In this document: positions 25,632 to 34,603 of the stretch, one piece after another
How the letters are laid out: the number at the start of each line of letters is the position of its first letter
How positions within the stretch are numbered: the stretch's first letter is position 1
From: Sphingobacterium sp. UBA4616
GTDB taxonomy: Bacteria; Bacteroidota; Bacteroidia; Sphingobacteriales; Sphingobacteriaceae
Reading direction: 5' to 3'
NCBI GenBank assembly: GCA_002386525.1
Contig: DGIS01000035.1
Location: 1-57,487, forward strand
Length of the DNA: 57,487 nt
Made by a program: the position numbers and the translations under genes
The notes under the pieces: generated by a model
The model's database searches: none
The model's input: only the letters and a program-made list of their open reading frames with translations
Told to the model about the DNA's origin: nothing

Positions 25632-28600
25632 TTACTCCGCTATAACCATAAATTCAGCACCCGAAGCATAATCATCGCCCCGTTGTGAGTTAAGTCCTGT
25701 AAAACGGATATAACGTCCCTTAACAGGCTTCTCAAATCGAACAGTTTTTAGTTTTTTATTTCTTTCAAAAGATCCCGACATCACCTCTTCCCAATTCTTG
25801 CCATCCTTGCTTACTTGAATCTTGTAATCCTTAATATCACCATTCGGTCCATCCTGTCTTGGCAGGAAAGTGAACCCTTTAATTGTTTTGATACGCGCTG
25901 CGTCAAAATCAACCCAATGCGGGTATTGAGCTACCGTCACCGAATACATCGTGTGCCAGATCGAAGATGGGTCTCCATCCAATAGGTTTTTAGCATCACC
26001 TTCACCAGTTTCCTGACTTGAAGCAAAGACAACTTCCATTGGAATGGTCTCGATTTTTGTGTATTGTTGTGTTACCGTTAATTTCTCATTATGCTGATAC
26101 CAAGCAGTTACGGTACCACCGGTCCGTAAATCAAAAGGAACTTTATAGACACGTGGTTTTGCGTTGTTCACACTGTACAATACAGGCTCACTTTTATTTC
26201 CTGCTAGCATCGAAACTTCACCATTGGAACTTCTCACGATTGATATTGGCGCATCTCCTGCAGTCGCTACCTGAACCTTCTCCTTCATATCATTGTTCTG
26301 AATCGGACGGATAATAAAGCCTATTGCAGTTGGTACTGCTTTCACACGATCTTTGTCCAACGGTGGCCCTTGTCCGCAGCTATTGCCACCCAATCCGGTT
26401 ACCGCGGCATCAAGATGCACGTGGACGCCCGAACTCTTTGGCAATTGGTAAGGATGTGGTGCAAGCGTCAATTCAAGCTCACTATATTCCAAAGCCGAGG
26501 TCGATAAATGCTCTTTCGCAACAAAAACAACTCCCTGTCCATTATCATTTGTCAATGCTGTCCAGCGCACATCTTCATTGTTGCTCATATTTTGCGGATT
26601 GGGCCAGGGCACGAACTGATCTTTTACGGTGCTTTTGTGCATTTCAATAAATTGAGCAGTCTTCCGGTCTGCATAATTATTGATCGGTCCCCGGCCATAA
26701 TAACTATAGTTGCTGTATTCAGCAGGCAGTTGCAAAGAATAGCCCAGTCGCGCTAAGACCACACTCGCATTATTGGATGTAATACTCGAAGACAATTCAA
26801 TGGAGCCATCCTTATAGATTGTCCAGATCTGATTGCTTGTAAATTTAAAGTCGTCCTTACCAAAAGGTTTGTCTTTATGTTCTCTAAGGGTGTAGGTTCC
26901 CGAAGTTCCGCCCAGCAAAGACGCACCGTAAGGGGCTTGCGACTCAACCGTAAACGCCAATACAATCGTTCCATCTTTCTTGGTATAGCTGTTTGAAGAC
27001 AAAACCTTATGTTGCAGATTATGCAATCCTTTTTCAAACCATTGCTGGTAAGCCCAGTTATCATTGTCAACCGGAGCACGTAGCGCATCCAATTGAGGGC
27101 CTTGGCCATCACGGATAATTTGTTTGCCTGCATAAACTAGATTGTAAATCGAGCCTGTCTTATTGCCAAACTTAGCCGTAAACAGATCTCCCTTCACCAC
27201 TTGTAAATCGCCTTCTTTGGAAAGCACCGGAGCTCCTCCTTTTGCAACAGATGAAATCAGCGGTTTATTTTCAGCAGCTTTGACAAAAAGCTGTTCCTCC
27301 ATCTGGACAAAACCTTTTGTCGCCCATGGTCTATCTTCATGGAGGATAAATTGCACTTTCACAAAATATTCCGATCCCGCATCTAACTGCGCGTAATTTA
27401 TCGGCAATACAAGCTGCTTGCGTTGGCGCGCCTTGGGCAAATCCGCTGTACTGATCGTGCGTTTGCTATTTGTTACTTCTACACCGTCTTTGAATAACGA
27501 CCATTGTACCTGATAATCGGATAGATCCTTGAAATAATTTTTATTAAAAAGCTCAATTTTTCCCTGTTGAATATCAACAGCTTTTACGCTCACATTTTGA
27601 TAAACTTTCTTCACCTCATAGTATTGTGGTTTCGGTTTCATATCAGCAAAGATCAACCCATTCATCACGAACGTTCCATCATTGGGTTTATCCCCAAAAT
27701 CACCACCATAGGCCAGAAAGCGTTCTCCGGTCTTTTTATCGTAATAATACATGGCCTGATCGATCCAATCCCAAATGGCGCCGCCCATAAAGAAATTTGT
27801 CGATTCGATGGCTTCCCAATAATCAGTTAAGTTACCGACAGCATTCCCCATGGAATGTGCATATTCTGAAATATGAAACGGATACTTCAATTTATAGGTA
27901 CCTTTTACAGCACCTCTGACCCAGTCAATTGACGGATATTGGTTGGACCCCAGATCAACAATTGCATTGTTACGCTCGTATTGAACAGGTCTTGATGTAT
28001 CGATTTTCTTGATAGCCTGATAGGCAGCCACGAAATTATCACCCGGACCAGCTTCGTTTCCTAAAGACCAGATAACAACAGCCGGATGATTGATGGTCGA
28101 ATGCACCATTTCGATATTACGGGCCACATGTGCATTCTTCCATTCAGGAACATGCGAAAGCGATTCTTTGCCATAATAATACTCATGACTTTCGATATTG
28201 GCTTCATCCTCCAGATAAATCCCATATTTGTCGCATAGGTAATACCAATACGCAGGTTCCGGATAGTGCGAATTACGAACGTGGTTGATATTGGCCCTTT
28301 TCATCAATTTAACCTCAGCTTCCATTTGTTCTCTTGTCACCACTTTACCATGCTCAGGATTGGTCTCGTGCCTGTTGACACCTTTTAGTTTGACTGTTTT
28401 GCCGTTGATATAATAATAACGGCCCGCTAGCCCAAATTCATCATCTGCCGCTTCGGTATCTTTGATCTCCACTTTTCTAAATCCGACATAGGTGGAAATA
28501 GTTTCAACCGTGTTGTTTTTCTTATCCTTCAATTCAGCCACCAAAGTATACCGATACGGTAACTCTGCCGACCATTTATTCGGATTCTTCACATTCAATG

Positions 28601-29678
28601 TCGCGGCTACGCTATTAGAAGTCTGACTGCCCAGCGTAGGAACAAGTGCCGATGCTTCAGTTTGGTCTACAAGCGTATTTTCGTCACTATACAATTTATT
28701 TTTATAGAGTGAATACATCACTTTATAGCCCTCAGCCTGCTTGCTGCTAAGATTTCGTATCGTGCTGGTAATTTTCAAGGAACCATTTTCGTAATTGCTA
28801 TCCAAATCTGGAATAGCTGCCAGATCACGAATCTGCACTTTTGGCGCAGAAGTCAGGGAAACATCGCGAAATATACCGGGCAGCCTGAACATATCCTGAG
28901 CTTCCAAAAAGGAAGCATCGGAACTACGATAAACTTCAACAGCCAACACATTTTCAGCACCCTTTTTTAAGTAAGGTGAGATGTTAAAAGACGCAACATT
29001 TCTTGAATTTTTAGAAAAACCGACATATTTGCCATTGATCCATAGGTAGAAAAAAGAATCCACACCATCAAAATTGATAAATACCTCCCGACCGCCCCAA
29101 TCGGCAGGGACTGTAAAATTGCGTCGGTAAGATCCAACTTCATTACGATAAACATAGGTCGTCCAATCCTCTGCAGGCGTACGCATTACCCCACCTTTCC
29201 AATCACCGACCTCTACCTGATGATGAAAGATAACACGCTGGTTGGTATAAATAGGAACGCCATACTTTAAGCTTCCATCCTTTTGTATACCATAAATATT
29301 CCAGCTCATGGGCACAGGCACCGATTCCCAGCCACCAACATCATATGTAGGATGATAAAAATCCTTTGGCCGCTCCTCCGGAGTCTTCACCCAGTTGAAT
29401 TTCCAGGATCCATTGAGCGAAATCCAATAGTTACTGTGCTCGGGAAGTACTTTTCTTGCGCTTTGCACGTTTTTAAAAGAATAGAACGAAGCATGTGGCA
29501 GTTCTTTATTCAGTGATAATAATTGAGGCGATTCCCATTCATTCCCTTTTGGAGACGGTGAAGCGCCATACTGAAAACCGTCGATAGCGGATGTGGTTGT
29601 CTGCCCTATCGTGAAACTTGTGTTCAGAGATAGCAAGGAGGCTAGAATCGTTGAAAAAATAACAGATTTTCTTAACAT
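25632..29678 (-). CDS. secreted GH2 beta-galactosidase with C-terminal F5/8 type C domain
   Basis: This 1348-residue enzyme begins with a signal peptide (about 25, ending TIGQ). The order is GH2 sugar-binding domain, Ig-like domain, TIM barrel, further Ig-like and Bgal small-chain-like domains, and a discoidin-type F5/8 C module (about the last 140 residues). The acid/base is Glu542 in SLGNEAG and the nucleophile Glu605 in HISEYAH. It hydrolyses terminal beta-galactosides outside the cytoplasm; the discoidin module may bind glycans. It is about 325 residues longer than E. coli LacZ (about 1024). The ATG at 29678 is chosen; a second ATG five codons upstream is less likely. Confidence 0.9.
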   Translation of the reverse strand: MLRKSVIFSTILASLLSLNTSFTIGQTTTSAIDGFQYGASPSPKGNEWESPQLLSLNKELPHASFYSFKNVQSARKVLPEHSNYWISLNGSWKFNWVKTPEERPKDFYHPTYDVGGWESVPVPMSWNIYGIQKDGSLKYGVPIYTNQRVIFHHQVEVGDWKGGVMRTPAEDWTTYVYRNEVGSYRRNFTVPADWGGREVFINFDGVDSFFYLWINGKYVGFSKNSRNVASFNISPYLKKGAENVLAVEVYRSSDASFLEAQDMFRLPGIFRDVSLTSAPKVQIRDLAAIPDLDSNYENGSLKITSTIRNLSSKQAEGYKVMYSLYKNKLYSDENTLVDQTEASALVPTLGSQTSNSVAATLNVKNPNKWSAELPYRYTLVAELKDKKNNTVETISTYVGFRKVEIKDTEAADDEFGLAGRYYYINGKTVKLKGVNRHETNPEHGKVVTREQMEAEVKLMKRANINHVRNSHYPEPAYWYYLCDKYGIYLEDEANIESHEYYYGKESLSHVPEWKNAHVARNIEMVHSTINHPAVVIWSLGNEAGPGDNFVAAYQAIKKIDTSRPVQYERNNAIVDLGSNQYPSIDWVRGAVKGTYKLKYPFHISEYAHSMGNAVGNLTDYWEAIESTNFFMGGAIWDWIDQAMYYYDKKTGERFLAYGGDFGDKPNDGTFVMNGLIFADMKPKPQYYEVKKVYQNVSVKAVDIQQGKIELFNKNYFKDLSDYQVQWSLFKDGVEVTNSKRTISTADLPKARQRKQLVLPINYAQLDAGSEYFVKVQFILHEDRPWATKGFVQMEEQLFVKAAENKPLISSVAKGGAPVLSKEGDLQVVKGDLFTAKFGNKTGSIYNLVYAGKQIIRDGQGPQLDALRAPVDNDNWAYQQWFEKGLHNLQHKVLSSNSYTKKDGTIVLAFTVESQAPYGASLLGGTSGTYTLREHKDKPFGKDDFKFTSNQIWTIYKDGSIELSSSITSNNASVVLARLGYSLQLPAEYSNYSYYGRGPINNYADRKTAQFIEMHKSTVKDQFVPWPNPQNMSNNEDVRWTALTNDNGQGVVFVAKEHLSTSALEYSELELTLAPHPYQLPKSSGVHVHLDAAVTGLGGNSCGQGPPLDKDRVKAVPTAIGFIIRPIQNNDMKEKVQVATAGDAPISIVRSSNGEVSMLAGNKSEPVLYSVNNAKPRVYKVPFDLRTGGTVTAWYQHNEKLTVTQQYTKIETIPMEVVFASSQETGEGDAKNLLDGDPSSIWHTMYSVTVAQYPHWVDFDAARIKTIKGFTFLPRQDGPNGDIKDYKIQVSKDGKNWEEVMSGSFERNKKLKTVRFEKPVKGRYIRFTGLNSQRGDDYASGAEFMVIAE

Positions 29679-29708
29679 AATGTCGTTGAGCAATTTAGAC
29701 TAGGAAAC

Positions 29709-29739
29709 CAAATGTAACTTCATTTTGTAGTAATAACAA
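29709..29739 (-). promoter_or_regulatory. promoter of the beta-galactosidase gene
   Basis: Read on the minus strand: TTG (29739-29737), 20 bases, TACATTTG (29716-29709). The leader to the ATG at 29678 is about 25 bases. Confidence 0.65.
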
Positions 29740-29998
29740 GCAGATTATGAAAGCACTCGATTGCGAAACTTTTTCGATACAATCAAAGCTCGTTTCGCTC
29801 ACTTTCGTGTGCTTCATCATTCGAGGAAATTTCTTCTGGCAGATAAGATGCAAAGGAAATAACAACATTAAAAAAAGATCCCAAGGAAAACTTGCAGTGC
29901 TGAGAAATAGATCGCACTATTCCAATAAAAAACAAATGCTTTCGGTTATCAGGAATAAGCAGTATTTTTGGGTAGATTTCGCTTTAAACAAATAAAAG

Positions 29999-30029
29999 TT
30001 TGCGTTTGAAATTATTTCGAATAATTTTA
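29999..30029 (+). promoter_or_regulatory. possible promoter of the sigma factor operon
   Basis: TTTG (29999-30002), 19 bases, TAATTTTA (30022-30029), one mismatch from TAnnTTTG. If the sigma factor controls itself, a different recognition sequence would be expected here instead. Confidence 0.35.
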
Positions 30030-30070
30030 TTTTTCAAAGGGTTACAATTTAAGCATTAAGGTATTAATAG

Positions 30071-30643
30071 GTGAGTAAATTCAGTAAATCAGTCCTGCTA
30101 GAAAATGATGAGCAAATCATTGAAGGCATCAAAGACGGCAACAGCTTGGCGATAGATGCTATCTATAAGCGTTACTATCCGTCTATAAGCCATATGATCT
30201 TGCAAAATAATGGAAGGGAGGATGAAGCGAAAGATATCTTTCAAGAAGCTGTCATTGTGCTCTACGATAAAGTTTCCAAAGGGAACTTTGAGCTCAGCAG
30301 CAAACTTAAAACATATCTTTACTCGATTTGCAGAAGGCTTTGGCTTAAGCAACTCAATCGTGCTGGTTTTGGCAATAGTGACATTCGCGGTTATGAAGAT
30401 TCCTTATTTGAGGAAGAAGATCTACAACAGCATGAAGAACTTGAAAAAAAGTTCGACCAAATGGAGCTTGCCTTAGAGAAAATGGGAGAACCCTGTAAGA
30501 CAATCTTACACGACTTCTATATCTTAAACCATTCGATGCAGGATATCTGTGAAAAATTTGGTTATACCAATACAGATAATGCCAAGACTCAGAAGTATAA
30601 ATGCCTGCAACGGCTGAAAAAAATATTTTTTTCAACAGATTAA
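30071..30643 (+). CDS. ECF-type RNA polymerase sigma factor
   Basis: This 190-residue protein has sigma region 2 (about residues 25-95; YKRYYPSISHMI and DEAKDIFQEAVIVLYDK) and a helix-turn-helix region 4 at the C-terminus (about 135-185; CKTILHDFYI and MQDICEKFGYTNTDNAKTQKYKCLQRL). There is no region 1 or 3, which is the ECF layout. The best start is a GTG at 30071; no ATG fits. Its stop is 15 bases before the ATG of the next gene, a membrane protein with an anti-sigma-like N-terminus, so the pair likely forms a sigma/anti-sigma unit. Confidence 0.87.
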   Translation: MSKFSKSVLLENDEQIIEGIKDGNSLAIDAIYKRYYPSISHMILQNNGREDEAKDIFQEAVIVLYDKVSKGNFELSSKLKTYLYSICRRLWLKQLNRAGFGNSDIRGYEDSLFEEEDLQQHEELEKKFDQMELALEKMGEPCKTILHDFYILNHSMQDICEKFGYTNTDNAKTQKYKCLQRLKKIFFSTD

Positions 30644-30658
30644 AATTTGAGTAACACC

Positions 30659-31774
30659 ATGGGAACAATGAATCAAAAAGAATTTTTCGAATTAGCAGAT
30701 CAATATCTTCGCGGCGAATTATCGGCCGAGGAACAAGCTGCATTTGAATCTTTCTGTGCTGAACACCCGTCCTATGCTGCCCAATTACAACAACACCGCG
30801 AATTTGTTGCCCATATGAAAGAAACTAGCCATCGTCTAGATTTCAAAAATGCATTGGCACAATCAGCAAAGGAATACCATAAATCCCAAAGTAAAACGAC
30901 CAAGGTCGTTCCAATGAAGCAATCAACGGTGATTTCACTTTGGGAACGTATCAAAGCCAGTTCTTTGGTAGCTGCAGTAGTCGCGGTATTTGCAGTGTTT
31001 GGCACATTATGGTTGAGCGGTTATTACAGCAACCTCGAAAAGGCATCTTCCGATTACAGTGCATTGCGTAGAGACATGAACAATGTCAAAAAGAACGTCA
31101 ATGCTCATAATGCTGCAATCAAAGATATCAACGACAAAAAATCAGTGAAAGGTACCGAGAGCCAATTTGGCGCAACAGGCTTTATGTTGACAACAGATGG
31201 TTATGTTGTCACTAATTACCACGTTGTTAGTGGTGCCGATTCGATTTATTTGCAAAATAATAAAGGCGAATCCTATAAAGCACAAATCGTACATACTGAT
31301 CCAAGCAAAGACTTGGCTATTTTGTACATCGCTGATAAGAACTTTAAGAAAGTTAAAAGCTTACCTTACACATTCAAAACATCAACTTCAGATCTTGGTG
31401 AAGATATTTATACCATAGGATTTCCCCGAGATGAAGCCGTATATGGTCAGGGATATCTAAGTTCATCAACAGGCTATGCCGGTGATACGATTGCGTATCA
31501 GATATCCGTACCAGTTAATCCAGGTAACAGTGGCGGTCCCGTATTGGATAGCAGAGGTAATGTGATTGGTATTATTTCTGGAAAGCAACGCGGCATAGAT
31601 GGTGCCGCCTTTGCAATCAAAACAAAATCGATCTTGAATGCTTTAGCGGACATTCCAACGGATTCTTTGGTTACGGGTCTTAAGATCAACAAAAAGAACA
31701 GTTTGGCAGGTTTACCAAGAACAGAACAAATCAAGAAAATGCAAGACTATATTTATATGGTCAAAGTTTATTAA
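30659..31774 (+). CDS. anti-sigma-like/transmembrane/trypsin-like protease fusion protein
   Basis: This protein of about 371 residues has three parts. Residues 1 to about 65 resemble the cytoplasmic N-terminus of anti-sigma factors (the LADQYLRGELSAEEQ pattern), without a CxxC zinc site. A single helix spans the membrane at about 101-120, and a short coiled coil follows (about 125-155). The rest is a periplasmic HtrA-like protease domain with an intact triad: His188 in NYHVV, Asp218 in SKDLAI and Ser291 in GNSGGP. There is no PDZ domain. ATG at 30668 or TTG at 30647 are alternative starts. Release of the adjacent sigma factor in response to an envelope signal is inferred, not shown. Confidence 0.82.
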   Translation: MGTMNQKEFFELADQYLRGELSAEEQAAFESFCAEHPSYAAQLQQHREFVAHMKETSHRLDFKNALAQSAKEYHKSQSKTTKVVPMKQSTVISLWERIKASSLVAAVVAVFAVFGTLWLSGYYSNLEKASSDYSALRRDMNNVKKNVNAHNAAIKDINDKKSVKGTESQFGATGFMLTTDGYVVTNYHVVSGADSIYLQNNKGESYKAQIVHTDPSKDLAILYIADKNFKKVKSLPYTFKTSTSDLGEDIYTIGFPRDEAVYGQGYLSSSTGYAGDTIAYQISVPVNPGNSGGPVLDSRGNVIGIISGKQRGIDGAAFAIKTKSILNALADIPTDSLVTGLKINKKNSLAGLPRTEQIKKMQDYIYMVKVY

Positions 31775-31796
31775 GACCGGCATCTTTTAGCAACAT

Positions 31797-31829
31797 AAAA
31801 AAGCAACGTTTTCCCGACGTTGCTTTTTT
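31797..31829 (+). terminator. terminator of the sigma factor operon
   Basis: A perfect 13-bp stem (31797-31809 with 31817-31829) ending in a T-run. It closes the sigma/protease pair 22 bases after the stop. Confidence 0.88.
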
Positions 31830-31937
31830 TGTATTCTGATCTTTAGCTAATTTCTCTTCCTTTGACCTCACATACCACTTCCGACTTACCGGACTGTTAT
31901 AATGCAATGGAGGCTTTTGGACAACAGAACAAATACA

Positions 31938-32573
31938 CTATAAGTTTGGCTGCGGCGTAGTCCGCAAATACGGTTTAATTTCTTTAAATCCTTTTGGGAA
32001 TTTAGCTGGAATATCTTCAGTCTTTATCGCTGGAACAACAATAACATCTTCACCATGCTTCCAGTCAGCAGGCGTAGCCACTTGGTAATCTGCCGTTAGC
32101 TGCAACGAATCAATAACCCGTAAAATCTCATCAAAATTACGACCTGTTGAGGCTGGATAAGTCAACGTCAATTTGATTTTTTTGTCAGGCCCTATAATGA
32201 ATACCGAACGCACCGTAGTTGTTGCAGAAGCATTCGGATGGATCATATCGTATAATTCGGATACATGATGATCTTCATCGGCTATAACCGGGAAATTCAC
32301 TTCTGTATTTTGCGTCTCATTAATATCCTTGATCCAGTTTAAATGATCGTTTACATTATCTACACTCAACGCAATGGCTTTAACACCCCTTTTGTCAAAT
32401 TCCGATTTTAACTTTGCCGTGCGCCCCAACTCTGTGGTACATACCGGTGTATAATCTGACGGGTGCGAAAAGAAAACGACCCAGCTATCTTTAATATAAT
32501 CGTGAAAGTCTATTTCACCAATGGTTGTTTGCGCTTTAAAATTTGGCGCTTCATCTCCTAATCTTAAACTCAT
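31938..32573 (-). CDS. 1-Cys peroxiredoxin (Prx6 type)
   Basis: This 211-residue protein has the peroxidatic Cys45 in the motif PVCTTE, within SHPSDYTPVCTTELG, and the long C-terminal arm of the Prx6 subfamily (RTTPQPNL at the end). No resolving cysteine is present, so it needs an outside reductant. It reduces hydrogen peroxide and organic peroxides in the cytoplasm. The promoter at 32613-32642 carries a small inverted repeat that could be a binding site for a redox regulator. AhpC is less likely because of the length and the single Cys. Confidence 0.92.
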   Translation of the reverse strand: MSLRLGDEAPNFKAQTTIGEIDFHDYIKDSWVVFFSHPSDYTPVCTTELGRTAKLKSEFDKRGVKAIALSVDNVNDHLNWIKDINETQNTEVNFPVIADEDHHVSELYDMIHPNASATTTVRSVFIIGPDKKIKLTLTYPASTGRNFDEILRVIDSLQLTADYQVATPADWKHGEDVIVVPAIKTEDIPAKFPKGFKEIKPYLRTTPQPNL

Positions 32574-32608
32574 AATCTTATTTTTTTAAATGTGTTTACA
32601 TTATATAG

Positions 32609-32625
32609 TCTACAAATATAGTAGA
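32609..32625. promoter_or_regulatory. inverted repeat over the peroxiredoxin -7 box
   Basis: TCTAC (32609-32613), seven bases, GTAGA (32621-32625): a 5-bp inverted repeat that encloses the -7 element CAAATATA (as read on plus). It is a candidate operator; a chance match is quite possible at this length. Confidence 0.35.
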
Positions 32626-32642
32626 TTAAATTTAGCAAACAA
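32613..32642 (-). promoter_or_regulatory. promoter of the peroxiredoxin gene
   Basis: Minus strand: TTG (32642-32640), 19 bases, TATATTTG (32620-32613). About 39 bases separate the -7 box from the ATG at 32573. Confidence 0.7.
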
Positions 32643-32761
32643 GTAATTCTTCATTTTTTTAAATTAATATGAAAAAACTAAGGTCATCTCATCCACCGTT
32701 TAAATATGCAAAAGCACAAAAAGTTAATCGCGTATACTATGCTTGCATAATATATATTTTG

Positions 32762-32769
32762 TATATTTG
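32762..32769 (+). promoter_or_regulatory. promoter -7 element of the acyl-CoA dehydrogenase gene
   Basis: TATATTTG matches the consensus; a TTG lies 16 bases upstream, one base short of the usual spacing. The leader to the ATG at 32891 would be about 115 bases. Confidence 0.45.
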
Positions 32770-32890
32770 GGTAAGGCTTTACATTGAGCTTCTAAACTAA
32801 TGATGTGTTGGGAAAAACTTTTTGAGAGCAAACCTTATTAGATAGCTAGTTATCGGCTTGGTAACTGATAAACCAAAAAATAGGAATACC

Positions 32891-34027
32891 ATGAATTTTG
32901 AATTAAGCGAAGAACATAAAATGATCCGCGATGCAGCGCGGGAATTTGCCCAGGAATTAAAGGCTGGAGTAATAGAACGCGATGAATCCGCTAAATTTCC
33001 TACCGATTTTGTCAAACAGATGGGCGAACTTGGATTTATGGGCATCATGACACCGGAAATTTATGGCGGTGCGGGTATGGATACGTTGGCCTACGTTCTC
33101 GTACTGGAAGAAATTGCCAAAATTGACGCCTCCGCGGCCGTTATTGTCTCCGCTCACAATTCCCTCGTATTATATGGACTTAATGCTTTTGGGACGGAAG
33201 AACAGAAACAGAAATACCTGATTCCTTTGGCAAAAGGGGAAAAACTTGGTGCATTTGCACTATCCGAACCCGAAGCCGGTTCTGACGCCTCGTCACAACA
33301 TACAACTGCAGAAGATAAAGGCGATCATTATTTACTAAATGGCACAAAAAACTGGATCACTAATGGGGGGCATGCCGATATCTATCTTGTCATTGCACAG
33401 ACACATCCTGAAAAAGGCCATAAAGGAATCAATGTTTTAATCGTTGAAAAAGGACTGCCTGGATTTACCATTGGCCCTAAAGAAAACAAATTGGGCATCC
33501 GCAGTTCAGATACTCACTCACTCCTATTTTCCGATGTTAAGATTCCCAAAGAAAATCGTATTGGAGAAGATGGTTTCGGATTTAAATTTGCCATGAAAAC
33601 GCTCGATGGCGGGCGTATAGGTATCGCTGCGCAGGCCTTGGGAATAGCTGCTGGCGCTTATAATCTTGCTTTGGCCTACGCAAAAGAGCGTAAGACCTTT
33701 GGAAAGCCAATATCGGAACATCAAGCTATTCAATTTAAATTGGCCGATATGGAGGTCGAGATCGAGGCCGCTCGGCTTTTGACACATAAAGCTGCCTGGA
33801 CTAAAGATCAAGGACTTCCCTACGGTAAAGAAGCAGCAATGGCCAAATTACATGCGTCTGAAGTTGCCATGAAACACACAGTAGAAGCTGTACAGATCCA
33901 CGGTGGCTATGGTTACGTAAAAGAATATCATGTCGAAAGGTTAATGCGTGATGCAAAGATCACCCAAATCTATGAAGGTACCTCCGAAATTCAACGCCTG
34001 GTTATTGCCCGAGAAATCTTGCGGTAG
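32891..34027 (+). CDS. acyl-CoA dehydrogenase
   Basis: From the ATG at 32891 the product has 378 residues, the usual size of the family. The FAD and substrate motifs are present: [12 protein letters not shown] (about residues 122-133) and the C-terminal [16 protein letters not shown], whose Glu in YEGTSE is the catalytic base of short-chain enzymes. The sequence resembles short-chain/butyryl-CoA dehydrogenases. It introduces the trans-2,3 double bond in beta-oxidation and passes electrons to ETF. It seems monocistronic; the terminator follows at 34050. Confidence 0.92.
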   Translation: MNFELSEEHKMIRDAAREFAQELKAGVIERDESAKFPTDFVKQMGELGFMGIMTPEIYGGAGMDTLAYVLVLEEIAKIDASAAVIVSAHNSLVLYGLNAFGTEEQKQKYLIPLAKGEKLGAFALSEPEAGSDASSQHTTAEDKGDHYLLNGTKNWITNGGHADIYLVIAQTHPEKGHKGINVLIVEKGLPGFTIGPKENKLGIRSSDTHSLLFSDVKIPKENRIGEDGFGFKFAMKTLDGGRIGIAAQALGIAAGAYNLALAYAKERKTFGKPISEHQAIQFKLADMEVEIEAARLLTHKAAWTKDQGLPYGKEAAMAKLHASEVAMKHTVEAVQIHGGYGYVKEYHVERLMRDAKITQIYEGTSEIQRLVIAREILR

Positions 34028-34049
34028 CATTCCGTTAAAAATCCCTTAA

Positions 34050-34091
34050 TAAACGGGAGCCGCCAGTTTAATAACTGACAGCTCCCGTTTA
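34050..34091. terminator. bidirectional terminator between convergent genes
   Basis: An 11-bp outer stem (34050-34060 with 34081-34091) and a 5-bp inner stem (34064-34068 with 34073-34077). It lies between the acyl-CoA dehydrogenase gene (+) and the last gene of the proBA operon (-). Confidence 0.75.
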
Positions 34092-34183
34092 TTTTCTCTG
34101 CTAAGCGCAGTATCGTTCATATCACAACTCGAAGTTCCTATAGCACTTCAATACTACATGAACTTAGCAGACAGTTCGCTGCT

Positions 34184-34591
34184 CTAGTCTATAGTTTTCA
34201 ATTTATTATCGATCATCGCTAGATACTGGTAATCTTGAAAAGCAAAGCTGGCTGTTTGGGCCATAGCTAGATTCAGAATGAGCTTTGCTTTACGAAGTAA
34301 GTTTTCCTGGCTACCATCCGTAGCATTCAACCCATCAAATAATAGCGTCAGCGCCAGTGGATGTAATTGTTGCGCATCCAGGTCATTTTTTGCATAAGCT
34401 GTGAGCTCAGCTTCGGAAATACTCAAATAAAAACTCCGATCCCTTTCAAAAAACTTCTGATAGGCTTCGGCAAACTGGGCCGGATCTTCAGGCTCAGCAA
34501 ACGCATCGTAACCGTCAATCCATATCCGCAGAAATTTCCCGATGTCCTCCACCCAGCGTACCATCAAATCTCTTTTAAAACTTATTCCCAT
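34184..34591 (-). CDS. hypothetical helical protein, third gene of the proBA unit
   Basis: This 135-residue protein has no signal peptide and is predicted to be all helical with TPR-like character. I do not recognise the family with confidence. The opening FKRDLMVRWVEDIGKFL loosely resembles DUF6483-type proteins. Its ATG lies 13 bases after the stop of proA on the minus strand, which makes co-transcription with proB and proA likely. A role in proline metabolism is not supported by any motif. Confidence 0.65.
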   Translation of the reverse strand: MGISFKRDLMVRWVEDIGKFLRIWIDGYDAFAEPEDPAQFAEAYQKFFERDRSFYLSISEAELTAYAKNDLDAQQLHPLALTLLFDGLNATDGSQENLLRKAKLILNLAMAQTASFAFQDYQYLAMIDNKLKTID

Positions 34592-34603
34592 CGTATAGAT
34601 CTA

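Larger units (their letters stand above)
29679..30070. other. divergent intergenic region, lacZ-like gene and sigma factor
   Basis: 392 bases carrying the minus-strand promoter at 29709-29739 and weaker plus-strand boxes (TATTTTTG at 29963-29970; TTTG-19-TAATTTTA at 29999-30029). An 82-codon frame at 29747-29995 has no recognisable product, is rich in unusual residues and is not called. Confidence 0.55.
32574..32890. other. divergent intergenic region, peroxiredoxin and acyl-CoA dehydrogenase
   Basis: 317 bases with one well-formed minus-strand promoter (32613-32642), an inverted repeat over its -7 box, and a plus-strand TAnnTTTG box at 32762-32769. No gene was seen in it. Confidence 0.55.

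Noticed and set aside
29747..29995. 82-codon open frame between lacZ-like gene and sigma factor
   Set aside because: Composition unlike neighbouring proteins and no recognisable domain; it spans the promoter region of the divergent genes.
30659..31774. Plain DegP/HtrA protease
   Set aside because: No PDZ domain, and the N-terminus is a cytoplasmic anti-sigma-like segment before an internal membrane helix, not a signal peptide.
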